Shown here: positions 48,574 through 57,361 of the stretch, one piece after another | How positions within the stretch are numbered: the stretch's first letter is position 1 | How the letters are laid out: every line of letters starts with the position of its first letter | Assembly: GCA_902800365.1 (NCBI GenBank) | Contig: CADCEF010000001.1 | Location: 124,001-188,000, forward strand | DNA length: 64,000 bases | Source: an uncultured Prevotella sp. | GTDB lineage: Bacteria > Bacteroidota > Bacteroidia > Bacteroidales > Bacteroidaceae | Direction of reading: 5' to 3' | The notes under the pieces: generated by a model | Seen by the model: only the letters and a program-made list of their open reading frames with translations | Told to the model about the DNA's origin: nothing | Database searches by the model: none | Position numbers and translations under genes: made by a program

Positions 48574-48581
48574 CAAAAGTA
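48574..48581 (-). promoter_or_regulatory. -7 element of the locus 1 SusC operon
   Basis: TACTTTTG on the minus strand, 55 nt before the ATG. The -33 region has no good TTTG, which suits a promoter that needs an activator. Confidence 0.55.
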
Positions 48582-48662
48582 GTATCTTTATTCCGAACCG
48601 AGGGGAAACGATGTCTCGGATAGAGGAAGATATGTGTTTTATGTGCTTTTCTGAATAGCCGC

Positions 48663-48692
48663 GAAACATGGATTCCTCTTTTGGAAACATGG
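48663..48692. promoter_or_regulatory. Direct repeat GAAACATGG, candidate hybrid-regulator binding site
   Basis: GAAACATGG occurs at 48663-48671 and 48684-48692, exactly 21 bp apart, two helical turns. A related GAAACGATG is at 48604-48612. The site lies between the divergent SusC and regulator promoters, about 90-125 bp upstream of the expected SusC start, as expected for an AraC-type activator dimer. Confidence 0.5.
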
Positions 48693-48750
48693 CGACGCCT
48701 CAAGGATATAAAAAAGCTGATACAGCATACACTATTCAGAAAAAAATTTG

Positions 48751-48758
48751 TATCTTTG
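48751..48758 (+). promoter_or_regulatory. -7 element of the hybrid two-component regulator gene
   Basis: TATCTTTG lies 28 nt before ATG 48786. It also excludes the longer frame starting at 48681, which would begin upstream of the promoter. Confidence 0.6.
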
Positions 48759-48785
48759 CAAACATCAAGACATCATTTTTGTAAT

Positions 48786-51700
48786 ATGAGACGCTTTTTC
48801 CTTCTTATGTCGCTCTTCATCGTCCAGATGGTATCAGCACAACCCGCTGTCGACACGGCATTCAAAACCTTGGGGATAGCCGACGGACTACGCAGCAACT
48901 CGGTGACGAGTGTGCTGGCGGATAGTCGTGGCTACCTATGGATAGGTACGTATCAAGGGATAAACCGATACGACGGGCATCAGGTAAAAACCAGATTCCC
49001 AGAGAGTGGCGACCCGACGTTCTACGACGGGCGAAGCGGCAGAGCAGAGCGACACGAGGTGTTTGCCGAAACGACCACTGCTCTGGAAGAGGATGCTGGG
49101 GGACGAATTTGGATAGAGTGTGAAAGCGGAGCATACTGCATCTACGACACGCAAACGGCGCGATTTCAGGCCTCGCCCGAAACATACTTGCGTGCTCTGG
49201 GCATACACCTCAAGGGTAAGTATAAGGTAAAGGTGGGACAGAAAGGAGCACTATGGGTGCTGACTGAGAGCGGAATATATCATTACGACTATCACACTAA
49301 AGAACTGAAGACGTGGGAGAGGAGACTGCAACTGCCAGGCAAGACGGCAGGCGTAGTGGCAGAGATGTCGGATGGGTTGTACTTCAGCGCAGGTCACGCT
49401 GTGTGGCACTTTATTAGCAGCACAGGTGAACTGAAGCGCGAAGCACTGCCCGAGGTGATGCAGAAATCAACAGGCGAGACCAGTCTGCTGGCCGATGCAG
49501 ATGGTACACTATGGATATATAGTACGCGCGAGGAGAGCATCTGCCGATACATAGTGGGTGGCCGACGAGTATGCGAGATGGTAAGTCTGCCGCACGCTTC
49601 GGGCGCCTCAGAAAACAATGCTATCCGCGACATGATGGACGATCAGCGAGGCAACATCTGGATTGCTACCGACCACAAAGGGCTGTTTGTGTACAACAAG
49701 AATACGGGAACCATCACATCCCTGCGACACCAGCGCACTCGACAGATGTCGCTTGCATCTGACAACGTGACGTGTATGACCATCGACCGCGAGGGGACCA
49801 TCTGGGTGGGCCACCTGAAAACGGGACTATCATACACCAGCGATGCTAACAATATGATGCAGCCCCACGCACAGAGCGCAGGCGACGTACTGACGATGGC
49901 CTACGACACAAAAGGTAACCTATGGATGGGTACCGACGGCGATGGCGTGTACATAGAACGCACAGATGGCAGCATAGTGAAGACTGACTTGCCCAACATC
50001 ACAGTGATGAGTATAATAAGCGACGGCAGGGGCGGCATGTGGGCTGGCACTTATAATCAGGGGTTATACCATCTTACCGATGCGAAACACTGGAAGCGAT
50101 ATGCCATTGAACTTGGGACATTCCCTACAGAATATGTGTGGACGCTGGCTGCCGACAATCAGGGGCGTGTATGGTCTTCTTCGCCTATTGGCAAGACGGT
50201 AATCTTTGATCCGAAGGATGAAACAGCACGCGTGTTAACCACCGACAGCGGCGACGACATCCGAGCCAACGCAGTACGCTACAATGGCGAAAGCACTATG
50301 CATCTGGGATCGGTATATGGTCTGTGGACCTACAATCTGAAAAACAGCACCTGTAGTGTGGCTTTCGGCAACAGGCGTGAGACACAGAAATGGTTGAACC
50401 AAAGGATAGACGACGTGAAGACCGACTGGCAGAAGGGAGTGATGATGCTGCTACACCCCGATGGCATAACGGTGTATGACATGAAACGCGACACGTTAAG
50501 CTACATTCGCCGCACAAACGATATCATTAAAGGAATGGCGCGCGATAACGACGGCACCTACTGGATTTGTACCAGCAGCGGTACGGTGGTGGGCATACGT
50601 ACTCAGCGCCATGCGGGCGGACTGGAACTGATACGCCGCAGTTTCCAACCAAATGTTGGTATACCGCAATTCTACTTCAACGGCGATGCGATGACATACT
50701 CAGCAAAGGGCGAGATACTGATGGGTGGCACTGAGGGATATATGAGTATAAAGCCACGCCAACTTATGGCCACCAAAACAGAAGAATACGGATTGATAAT
50801 AAGCGAGATAGCAGTGGGCGACAGCTTGCTGAACGAACATACCAGCATAGTAAAACTGAACTACGATGATGCATATCTATCTGTAAAATTTTTCACAGGC
50901 AGTCTTGAGAATGTACGCAGAATACGATATGCCTACAAGCTTGTGGGGCATATGAACGACTGGGTGATGACCGACCAGAACTACGTGTCGTTCCACGCTC
51001 TGCCCCCTGGCGACTATACCCTGCAACTATGCGTATGCCGCGAGGACGGAAGCATGAGCACGCCGTGTGAACTGCATATTAGTGTTGCACCACCATTCTA
51101 TCGCACCACACTGATGTACATCGTCTATGCGTTGATAGCCATCACGTTACTATTCCTGCAGTGGCGCAACATGCGCAAGCGCCAACAGGAGCGCACAGAG
51201 AAGCAGCGCCAACTGATGGAGCGACAGAAGATAGAACAGATAACGGAGATGAAGCTGCAGTTCTTTACCAACATCAGTCACGACCTGCGCACACCGCTCA
51301 CACTCATCATATCGCCGCTGGAACACATCATGAAGAAGCTGGAGGAAGGCAGTACGCCTGAGAACATGATGGCACAGCTGAAGAACGTGTATAAGAACGC
51401 GCAACTGCTGCTGAAGGAGGTGAGCACACTGCTCGACTTCCGCCGACTGGACGCTGGAGGCGAGACGCTCAACCTGCAGAGCGGCGACATTGTAGACCAT
51501 CTTAACAGCATATTGGTATCATTCGGTGATTATGCAGAGGAGCGCGGAATCCATCTCAGCTTTGAGCACGATATGGACAGCTACGTGATGGATTACGACC
51601 GTGAGAAGATGAATAAGGTAGTATATAACCTTTTCTCTAACGCTCTGAAGTTTACACCATCGGGCGGTAGTGTAACACTGGCGCTGCATATCGATGGCGA

Positions 51701-52760
51701 TAACGCTATCATCTCTGTGGCCGATACAGGTAAGGGCATACCCGATAGCGACAAGCCCAACATCTTTAAGCGATTCTATCAGTCGGGAAGCAACGACAGT
51801 TCGCAGACTGGCAGCGGCATAGGTCTGCACATAGCTAGCGACTACGTTCAACTGCACCACGGCACCATCAGCGTGAGCGACAACCAGCCTGTGGGCAGCA
51901 TTTTTACTGTAACGCTGCCTGTTGAGCGTGCCAATATGCCAAACGGTTCGGCAGCAGACGAGGAGGCACTGACAAAAACGAGCAACGAAACTCCTGCTGA
52001 TGTGCTCAAGACCATCCTCGTGGTCGACGATAATCAGGATATGCTCTCGTTTGTAAGCTCCTGCATGAAGGAGAGCTTCAATGTGTTTACCGCATCGGAT
52101 GGCGCCGCTGCACTCGAAATTCTGCAGCGCGAACAGGTGAACCTAATAATTAGTGATGTGATGATGCCTGGTATCGACGGATTCGAGCTGTGCAGACGGG
52201 TGAAGAGCGACATCACGCTATCGCACATCCCCATCATTCTGCTAACCGCCCGCACCACCGATGTGAGCCGTATCGAGGGTCTGCAACTGGGTGCCGACGA
52301 CTATTTGACCAAGCCCTTCAACGTAGAGGTGCTACGCCTGCGTGTGAATAAGTTCATTGACTGGGAGCAGAACAACCACCAGCTATTCCGCCAAAAGATG
52401 AATATCGAACCCAGCGAGATAACCATCACCCCACTCGACGAGCAGTTCATCCAGAAAGCAATCGCGCTGGTAGAGAAGAACATCAGCGATTCTGAATTCT
52501 CAGTCGAGGCGATGGCCAGCGAGGTGGGTATGTCACGCTCTACACTCTACAAGAAGCTGATGGCGATCACAGGTCTGGGCCCTGCCGAGTTTATCCGCAC
52601 CATCCGCGTAAAACGTGGCAAAGCCCTGCTGGAAACCTCGCAGATGCAAATCACAGAGATAGCCTACGCCGTAGGCTTCACCACCGTGAAGAGTTTCACC
52701 ATGAACTTCAAAGCCGAATACGGTGTAACCCCCACAGAATTCAGACAGAAACAAAATTGA
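48786..52760 (+). CDS. Hybrid two-component system regulator (HTCS) of locus 1
   Basis: 1324 residues from ATG 48786, which starts the signal peptide MRRFFLLMSLFIVQMVSA and lies after the promoter. The periplasmic sensor consists of Reg_prop propeller blades (WIGTYQGINRYD, WIATDHKGLFVYN, WMGTDGDGVYIE and others) and a Y_Y_Y domain (RYAYKLVGHMNDWV). A membrane helix is at about 775-795, followed by HisKA with H832 in NISHDLRTPLTLI, HATPase (VADTGKGIPDSDKPNIFKRFYQSG), receiver with D1124 in IISDVMMPGIDG and an AraC HTH in the last 90 residues. Such proteins bind a specific oligosaccharide in the periplasm and activate the adjacent locus. It diverges from the SusC operon. Confidence 0.96.
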   Translation: MRRFFLLMSLFIVQMVSAQPAVDTAFKTLGIADGLRSNSVTSVLADSRGYLWIGTYQGINRYDGHQVKTRFPESGDPTFYDGRSGRAERHEVFAETTTALEEDAGGRIWIECESGAYCIYDTQTARFQASPETYLRALGIHLKGKYKVKVGQKGALWVLTESGIYHYDYHTKELKTWERRLQLPGKTAGVVAEMSDGLYFSAGHAVWHFISSTGELKREALPEVMQKSTGETSLLADADGTLWIYSTREESICRYIVGGRRVCEMVSLPHASGASENNAIRDMMDDQRGNIWIATDHKGLFVYNKNTGTITSLRHQRTRQMSLASDNVTCMTIDREGTIWVGHLKTGLSYTSDANNMMQPHAQSAGDVLTMAYDTKGNLWMGTDGDGVYIERTDGSIVKTDLPNITVMSIISDGRGGMWAGTYNQGLYHLTDAKHWKRYAIELGTFPTEYVWTLAADNQGRVWSSSPIGKTVIFDPKDETARVLTTDSGDDIRANAVRYNGESTMHLGSVYGLWTYNLKNSTCSVAFGNRRETQKWLNQRIDDVKTDWQKGVMMLLHPDGITVYDMKRDTLSYIRRTNDIIKGMARDNDGTYWICTSSGTVVGIRTQRHAGGLELIRRSFQPNVGIPQFYFNGDAMTYSAKGEILMGGTEGYMSIKPRQLMATKTEEYGLIISEIAVGDSLLNEHTSIVKLNYDDAYLSVKFFTGSLENVRRIRYAYKLVGHMNDWVMTDQNYVSFHALPPGDYTLQLCVCREDGSMSTPCELHISVAPPFYRTTLMYIVYALIAITLLFLQWRNMRKRQQERTEKQRQLMERQKIEQITEMKLQFFTNISHDLRTPLTLIISPLEHIMKKLEEGSTPENMMAQLKNVYKNAQLLLKEVSTLLDFRRLDAGGETLNLQSGDIVDHLNSILVSFGDYAEERGIHLSFEHDMDSYVMDYDREKMNKVVYNLFSNALKFTPSGGSVTLALHIDGDNAIISVADTGKGIPDSDKPNIFKRFYQSGSNDSSQTGSGIGLHIASDYVQLHHGTISVSDNQPVGSIFTVTLPVERANMPNGSAADEEALTKTSNETPADVLKTILVVDDNQDMLSFVSSCMKESFNVFTASDGAAALEILQREQVNLIISDVMMPGIDGFELCRRVKSDITLSHIPIILLTARTTDVSRIEGLQLGADDYLTKPFNVEVLRLRVNKFIDWEQNNHQLFRQKMNIEPSEITITPLDEQFIQKAIALVEKNISDSEFSVEAMASEVGMSRSTLYKKLMAITGLGPAEFIRTIRVKRGKALLETSQMQITEIAYAVGFTTVKSFTMNFKAEYGVTPTEFRQKQN

Positions 52761-52769
52761 CAACCAAAT

Positions 52770-53144
52770 ATGGAAGGATACATTCAGACTTTATCAGACG
52801 GGAAAATTAAACGCTATGTGCAGTTTCTGGAAATCAGCGACGATCCAGAACTGATAGTACAGTATCGCAAGTGGCACTCTCAGGAGTACAGCTGGAAGGA
52901 GATACGCGACGGAATCAGAGAGGTAGGCATCCTAGAAATGGAAATATACCTTATAGGAAACCGACTTGTGATGATAGTAGATGCGCCAGCTGATTTTCAG
53001 TGGCAGGAAGCAATGGCGCGTCTGGCCACTCTGCCACGACAGGCTGAGTGGGAAGCCTTTGTCTCTAAGTTCCAGGGCTGCAGCCCCGATGCCCGCAGCG
53101 ATGAGAAATGGCAGCCGATGGAACGGATATTCAGACTATATTAA
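52770..53144 (+). CDS. L-rhamnose/L-fucose mutarotase (RhaM family)
   Basis: 124 residues forming a single ferredoxin-like RhaM domain: KRYVQFLEISDDPELIVQYRKWHSQEYSWKEI with H36 at the catalytic-His position, EVGILEMEIYLIGNRLVMIVDAPADFQWQEAMARL, and the C-terminal KWQPMERIFRLY. RhaM enzymes interconvert alpha and beta anomers of 6-deoxy sugars. It lies 9 nt after the hybrid regulator on the same strand. Because the locus has a GH29 fucosidase and no rhamnosidase, L-fucose is the likelier substrate here; that is inference. No signal peptide, so it acts on internalised sugar. Confidence 0.85.
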   Translation: MEGYIQTLSDGKIKRYVQFLEISDDPELIVQYRKWHSQEYSWKEIRDGIREVGILEMEIYLIGNRLVMIVDAPADFQWQEAMARLATLPRQAEWEAFVSKFQGCSPDARSDEKWQPMERIFRLY

Positions 53145-53222
53145 AAATATTTTTTCCAAGTGCGAGAGCCTCTTAGGATGCATTTTACTTTTTCTCCGCT
53201 TCAGTTACGAAACAGGCCACAA

Positions 53223-53415
53223 GCCCGTAGGTAGATCCAAAAGAAATGGCGCCACTCATCGCGAGCTTGCCGCTGCAGGGAAACCCATTGTCGCCCAGAA
53301 GCTGGCCCAGGAGAGCGGCTACCACAGCTACAGCACCTTCAGCGCCGCCTTCAGGCAGCGCATGCACAAGAACGTCACCGACTGGATGCGCGAAGAGGTA
53401 TTAAATCATATCTAA
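53223..53415 (+). pseudogene. Remnant of an AraC-type HTH regulator (C-terminal end only)
   Basis: One open frame reads GKPIVAQKLAQESGYHSYSTFSAAFRQRMHKNVTDWMREEV, the second helix-turn-helix of AraC regulators (VAxxxGYxSxSTFSxAFRxxxGxxxxxW). There is no start codon in frame after the mutarotase gene, and the residues before it (from about 53223) show only weak resemblance. The rest of an AraC protein is missing. It fills the 267-bp gap between the mutarotase and DUF6377 genes and its 3' end touches the convergent stop at 53412. Confidence 0.6.
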
Positions 53416-55052
53416 CGATAGGTAGCTATCTTCCTGACATCATCCTCAAAGCTTTCTTTGTTGATGGCTCTGGCTTTAATCTTAGAGCGATAGGTGTAGA
53501 TGGTAGTAATACTTGAACGCAGGATATCTGCTATCTCCTGATTATCGGTGATGTCAAGACGAATCAGCGCCAAGACACGTAACTCGGTTGACAAATGCTT
53601 GACAGGCGTACCATCTTGCTCGACATCAAACCTGCACTCCGGGTTTAACAGGTTGTTTACCTCGCTGATAAAGTTTGGATAGATATTCAGAAACGCAGTA
53701 TCGAAATGACTATGGAACTTGCGAATACCTTTATTCACAGGTTCCATCGTTTTCAGTTCGGCATACAGTTCCTCAAGCCTACGTTCGCGTGCCAGACGGT
53801 TCAGTTGTTTCAGTCGCTGTTCGCTGTCAGATATCAGCTGACTGCTCAGTTCCAGGAATCTTCCTATATATTCCTCTTTTATACGGTTAGCCTCCTTCAT
53901 CTGAGTGTTCACATTCTCTATCTCCTCAGAATGACTGGCCAACATCTTGTTCATCTCAATAATCTTCAATCCTGCCGCATGTTTCTTGCGATACAGAATC
54001 AGTGTATATACGATGATGCCTGCAAGAATAATCGAAATAATAGAGATGACCATCAACAGAAAACTGGTTCGCTGATGAGTCCGGGTGCGTTCGGCATCGT
54101 AGAGCTGTAATATCTGCGGAGCCATACGTCCCACCTGCATCAGTCTGATACGACTACCATAGAATTTTGCTTCGCTGATAGCCTGTAACAGATAGCGGTA
54201 GGCATCATCATAATTACCACGATCCGTCAGGAGCTCTGAAAGCGAACGCAAAGAGTTATTCTCGCGTATGGCACTTCGCTCATCGCTAATGGCACTTAGC
54301 AACAAATAGTACTCCTGTTTTTCTGAAACCCCTTTGTTTTGATAGAAGAATGCCAATGTACTTGTAATGATGCTATAGATACGAGTTCCTTGCTCAGTTT
54401 TATTCAGATATGCCTCTAAAATGCGTATCGCCTCTTCTGTATCACCAGCCTCGCAGATATACGTAGCCCGATTAAATACATAATCGTAGCTATCCTTTGG
54501 TGCTATCTGCATCACCAACTGGCGATAATATTGCGCACGCTTGATGTAATCATAGAAATAAATGGTGGATTGAGCCATTTCCGAACGGTAAAGGTTCAAC
54601 TCGCTTTGTTGCGTATAATACGCTATCTTCTGCTGATCACTAATCGAATCAGGGTTTACCTTATCAAGCAACCGGCGTGCACGATCAAACAATCCTGTTA
54701 CAGCCAATATATGAGCCATACGTACAGCGCTGGCAGCAAAGCGGTCGTGATCGGCCGAAGCACTAAGCGCATTCACGTTCTTTTCTATATAATAAAAAGC
54801 CGAATCAAACTTATAGGCTACATACTCGTCATACAGACGTTGATTCAGGTCGTACTGCTGCTCGGCTGAAAGCTTTATGCCACGAACACCATCCTTGATA
54901 TTTGTCACACGGCGTTCTTTCTCGGCAGTCAGTTGGTTGTAGTTTGCAATCAAACTGTCGAGAGTATGATAAAGTGCCTGATTACTCTGCTGACTGGCAG
55001 AGCAGGTTGTAGCTAAAAACAGCAAAACAGGAACTAACAGGAATCGAATCAT
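53412..55052 (-). CDS. DUF6377 membrane regulator, candidate regulator of the starch locus
   Basis: 546 residues. Signal peptide or first helix (about 1-19), a periplasmic TPR-like helical region (about 30-325), one transmembrane helix at about 330-352, a coiled coil (about 357-425) and a C-terminal LuxR-like HTH (about 480-530: RVLALIRLDITDNQEIADILRSSITTIYTYRSKIKARA). The architecture, a periplasmic sensor joined to a cytoplasmic DNA-binding domain, parallels SusR of the Bacteroides starch system. The gene diverges from the GH97 gene of the starch locus, which supports that role. DUF6377 itself has no proven function that I can state with certainty. Confidence 0.82.
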   Translation of the reverse strand: MIRFLLVPVLLFLATTCSASQQSNQALYHTLDSLIANYNQLTAEKERRVTNIKDGVRGIKLSAEQQYDLNQRLYDEYVAYKFDSAFYYIEKNVNALSASADHDRFAASAVRMAHILAVTGLFDRARRLLDKVNPDSISDQQKIAYYTQQSELNLYRSEMAQSTIYFYDYIKRAQYYRQLVMQIAPKDSYDYVFNRATYICEAGDTEEAIRILEAYLNKTEQGTRIYSIITSTLAFFYQNKGVSEKQEYYLLLSAISDERSAIRENNSLRSLSELLTDRGNYDDAYRYLLQAISEAKFYGSRIRLMQVGRMAPQILQLYDAERTRTHQRTSFLLMVISIISIILAGIIVYTLILYRKKHAAGLKIIEMNKMLASHSEEIENVNTQMKEANRIKEEYIGRFLELSSQLISDSEQRLKQLNRLARERRLEELYAELKTMEPVNKGIRKFHSHFDTAFLNIYPNFISEVNNLLNPECRFDVEQDGTPVKHLSTELRVLALIRLDITDNQEIADILRSSITTIYTYRSKIKARAINKESFEDDVRKIATYR

Positions 55053-55085
55053 AAGCTAGTATCGTTTTTAATTTAAATGATGGGG

Positions 55086-55093
55086 CAAAGATA
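55086..55093 (-). promoter_or_regulatory. -7 element of the DUF6377 regulator gene
   Basis: TATCTTTG on the minus strand, 34 nt before the ATG. Confidence 0.5.
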
Positions 55094-55114
55094 CAATTTC
55101 TTTCTGATACTACC

Positions 55115-55166
55115 AAATCAAAATAGCCTTTTTTACATAAAATCCGGGTTGAATATCTTTTGATTT
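55115..55166. promoter_or_regulatory. Inverted repeat in the starch-locus divergent region
   Basis: AAATCAAAA (55115-55123) and TTTTGATTT (55158-55166) are perfect 9-bp inverted copies 34 bp apart, between the divergent DUF6377 and GH97 promoters. The motif is AT-rich, so chance is possible. Confidence 0.3.
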
Positions 55167-55244
55167 TTCAGCAACGTCACAAACACAATCACCTCATAAT
55201 CAACGTATTACATTTTCAATCGTTTAGATTTTTGTTTGTCGTAC

Positions 55245-55275
55245 TTGGAACTGGTTATTTATGTATCTATCTTTG
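55245..55275 (+). promoter_or_regulatory. Promoter of the GH97-SusCD starch operon
   Basis: TTG at 55245-55247, a 20-nt spacer and TATCTTTG at 55268-55275. This places the real start at ATG 55298 instead of an upstream in-frame codon at 55160. Confidence 0.7.
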
Positions 55276-55297
55276 CCAGCGAAATCAAAAAAAAGTC

Positions 55298-57286
55298 ATG
55301 CAAATGTTAATTGTTAGGATTGTAGTATTAGTTGGTTTGGTTGTTACCAGCGTTATGGCAAATGCCAAAAGCGTTAAGGTATCTTCACCCGACGGCACCG
55401 TGATGGTATCCGTCGGTGTGAAGAACCATTGTCCTTATTACACTGTCAGTTACCAGGGGCGCACACTTGTTGCGCCATCACGCCTGGGTTATGAGATGAA
55501 CTATGGCAAACTTGGTGCAAATACCCAGATGGGCAAGGTTAGTCGTTCTTATGTTGATGAGACTTGGGTACAACCTTGGGGCGAAAACGACTCAACCCGC
55601 AATCACTATCATCAGCTGATCGTCAATTTCAAGGAAAATACCGGTAAGACCATGCAGGTCGTATTTCGTGTGTTTAACGACGGATTGGGATTCAGATATA
55701 TACTGCCGGATTATAATAAAGGTAAAGAGTATCAGATTCAGGAGGAATTGACCGAGATGACCTTGGCTCACGATGCCAAGGCCTGGTCGATTCCATCCAA
55801 CCACACTGAATACTTTGAAGGAATATATACGGCTGATTTACTGAGCAAGAAAGATACCGTTTGCACGCCGCTCACCATAGAATACGAAAAAGATCTGTAT
55901 CTGGCCCTTCACGAGGCAGCCCTTGAGGATTATGCCAGTATCAATCTTACCCCCCGGAAGAGTGACGATGGCACAGTAAGACTGCTCACCGCTCTTACCC
56001 CATGGCGCAATGGCGTAAAGGTATATGCCAAGGGAGAGATGAAGAGTCCGTGGCGCACTATGATTATCAGTCAGACTGCTGGCGGCCTGCTCACATCAAA
56101 CCTGATGCTTAATCTGAATGAGCCATCCCGGATAGAGGATACCTCATGGATTGAGCCAGGGCGCTACATCGGCATCTGGTGGAGCATACACAAGAAACAG
56201 AACACTTGGGAGATGGGGCCCACACACGGAGCAACCACCCAGAATGTGAAGAGATATATGGACTTTGCCGCACGCCATGGCTTTAGCGGTGTACTGGCTG
56301 AGGGATGGAATCCCGGTTGGGGACAGGGCGAAAAGATCAGCTACCTGGAATCATATCCCGACTTTGATATGGAGGAAGTATGCCGTTACGGTCTGTCGAA
56401 AGGTGTACGTTTTATCGGTCACACCGAGACATGGGGCAATGCCTCGCTATTGGAGAGTCAGATGGAGCAAGCTTTCAGTTGGTTTGAGAAGCTGGGCATA
56501 CGTGCTGTTAAAACCGGTTATGTAGGACATTATTTCGATGGCAAGGAGTTAGCCAAGTCACAATATGGCATCCGCCACTACCGCCGTGTGATAGAATGCG
56601 CTGCCAAGCACCACATCATGATCGACAACCACGAGCCAGCCATGCCTACTGGATTGCAGCGCACATTGCCCAACTTGATGACACAAGAGGGAGTTCGTGG
56701 GCAGGAATACAACGCATGGGACCGACGCGGTGGAAATCCTCCATCACACACGGTAACATTGCCATTTACCCGTGGATTGGCTGGCCCAACAGACTTTACA
56801 CCCGCCATCTTCAATTTCTCTGAGATTGTAAAAGGCACCCATCCCCACTCTACCCTCGCTAAGCAGTTAGGTGAGTTCGTGGTGATATATAGTCCGTTAC
56901 AGATGGCTGCCGACGCCATTGAGAACTACGAAGGCCAGCCGGCACTTACTTTCATAGAGAGTTGTCCCACCACCTGGAGCCGCACACTGGTACCAAACGG
57001 TGAGATTGGCAAGTATATAACCACCGCCAGAAAAGAGCGTCATGGCGATCGTTGGTTTATCGGAAGCATTACCAATGAGGAGGCACGAGATTTGGATATC
57101 GCCCTTGATTTCCTTGACGACGATGCCGTTTATAACGCCATCATCTATGAGGATGGGCCTCATGCCGACTACGAGAGCAACCCTTATGAGATGACCATCC
57201 GCCAGATAAAAGTAGCCAAGGGCGACACACTGCATCTGCATCTGGCACGTAGCGGTGGTGCAGCGGTGAGGGTTGAGAAAATGTAA
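55298..57286 (+). CDS. GH97 alpha-glucosidase, SusB-like (inverting)
   Basis: 662 residues from ATG 55298; another ATG two codons later is possible. Signal peptide (about 1-23, VMANA-K). GH97 N-terminal domain (VKVSSPDGTVMVSVGVKN), TIM barrel (YIGIWWSIHKKQNTW, GFSGVLAEGWNPGW) and C-terminal domain. The glutamates E377 (HTETWG), E446 (NHEPAMPTG) and E470 (EGVRGQE) have the same spacing, 69 and 24 residues, as SusB E439, E508 and E532, so this is the inverting, Ca-dependent type rather than the retaining galactosidase group. It releases glucose from maltooligosaccharides in the periplasm. It is followed by SusC and SusD genes. Confidence 0.94.
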   Translation: MQMLIVRIVVLVGLVVTSVMANAKSVKVSSPDGTVMVSVGVKNHCPYYTVSYQGRTLVAPSRLGYEMNYGKLGANTQMGKVSRSYVDETWVQPWGENDSTRNHYHQLIVNFKENTGKTMQVVFRVFNDGLGFRYILPDYNKGKEYQIQEELTEMTLAHDAKAWSIPSNHTEYFEGIYTADLLSKKDTVCTPLTIEYEKDLYLALHEAALEDYASINLTPRKSDDGTVRLLTALTPWRNGVKVYAKGEMKSPWRTMIISQTAGGLLTSNLMLNLNEPSRIEDTSWIEPGRYIGIWWSIHKKQNTWEMGPTHGATTQNVKRYMDFAARHGFSGVLAEGWNPGWGQGEKISYLESYPDFDMEEVCRYGLSKGVRFIGHTETWGNASLLESQMEQAFSWFEKLGIRAVKTGYVGHYFDGKELAKSQYGIRHYRRVIECAAKHHIMIDNHEPAMPTGLQRTLPNLMTQEGVRGQEYNAWDRRGGNPPSHTVTLPFTRGLAGPTDFTPAIFNFSEIVKGTHPHSTLAKQLGEFVVIYSPLQMAADAIENYEGQPALTFIESCPTTWSRTLVPNGEIGKYITTARKERHGDRWFIGSITNEEARDLDIALDFLDDDAVYNAIIYEDGPHADYESNPYEMTIRQIKVAKGDTLHLHLARSGGAAVRVEKM

Positions 57287-57361
57287 AAATGTAAAAATGT
57301 AAAAATTAAAGCATCTAATATTTTAAACTATATTTCTATAACTCTAATTTTAACAAAACCA

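Noticed and set aside
48681-48785. N-terminal extension of the hybrid regulator
   Set aside because: The promoter -7 element is inside it and the signal peptide starts at 48786.
55160-55297. N-terminal extension of the GH97 protein
   Set aside because: Promoter elements at 55245-55275 lie inside it; the signal peptide begins at 55298.
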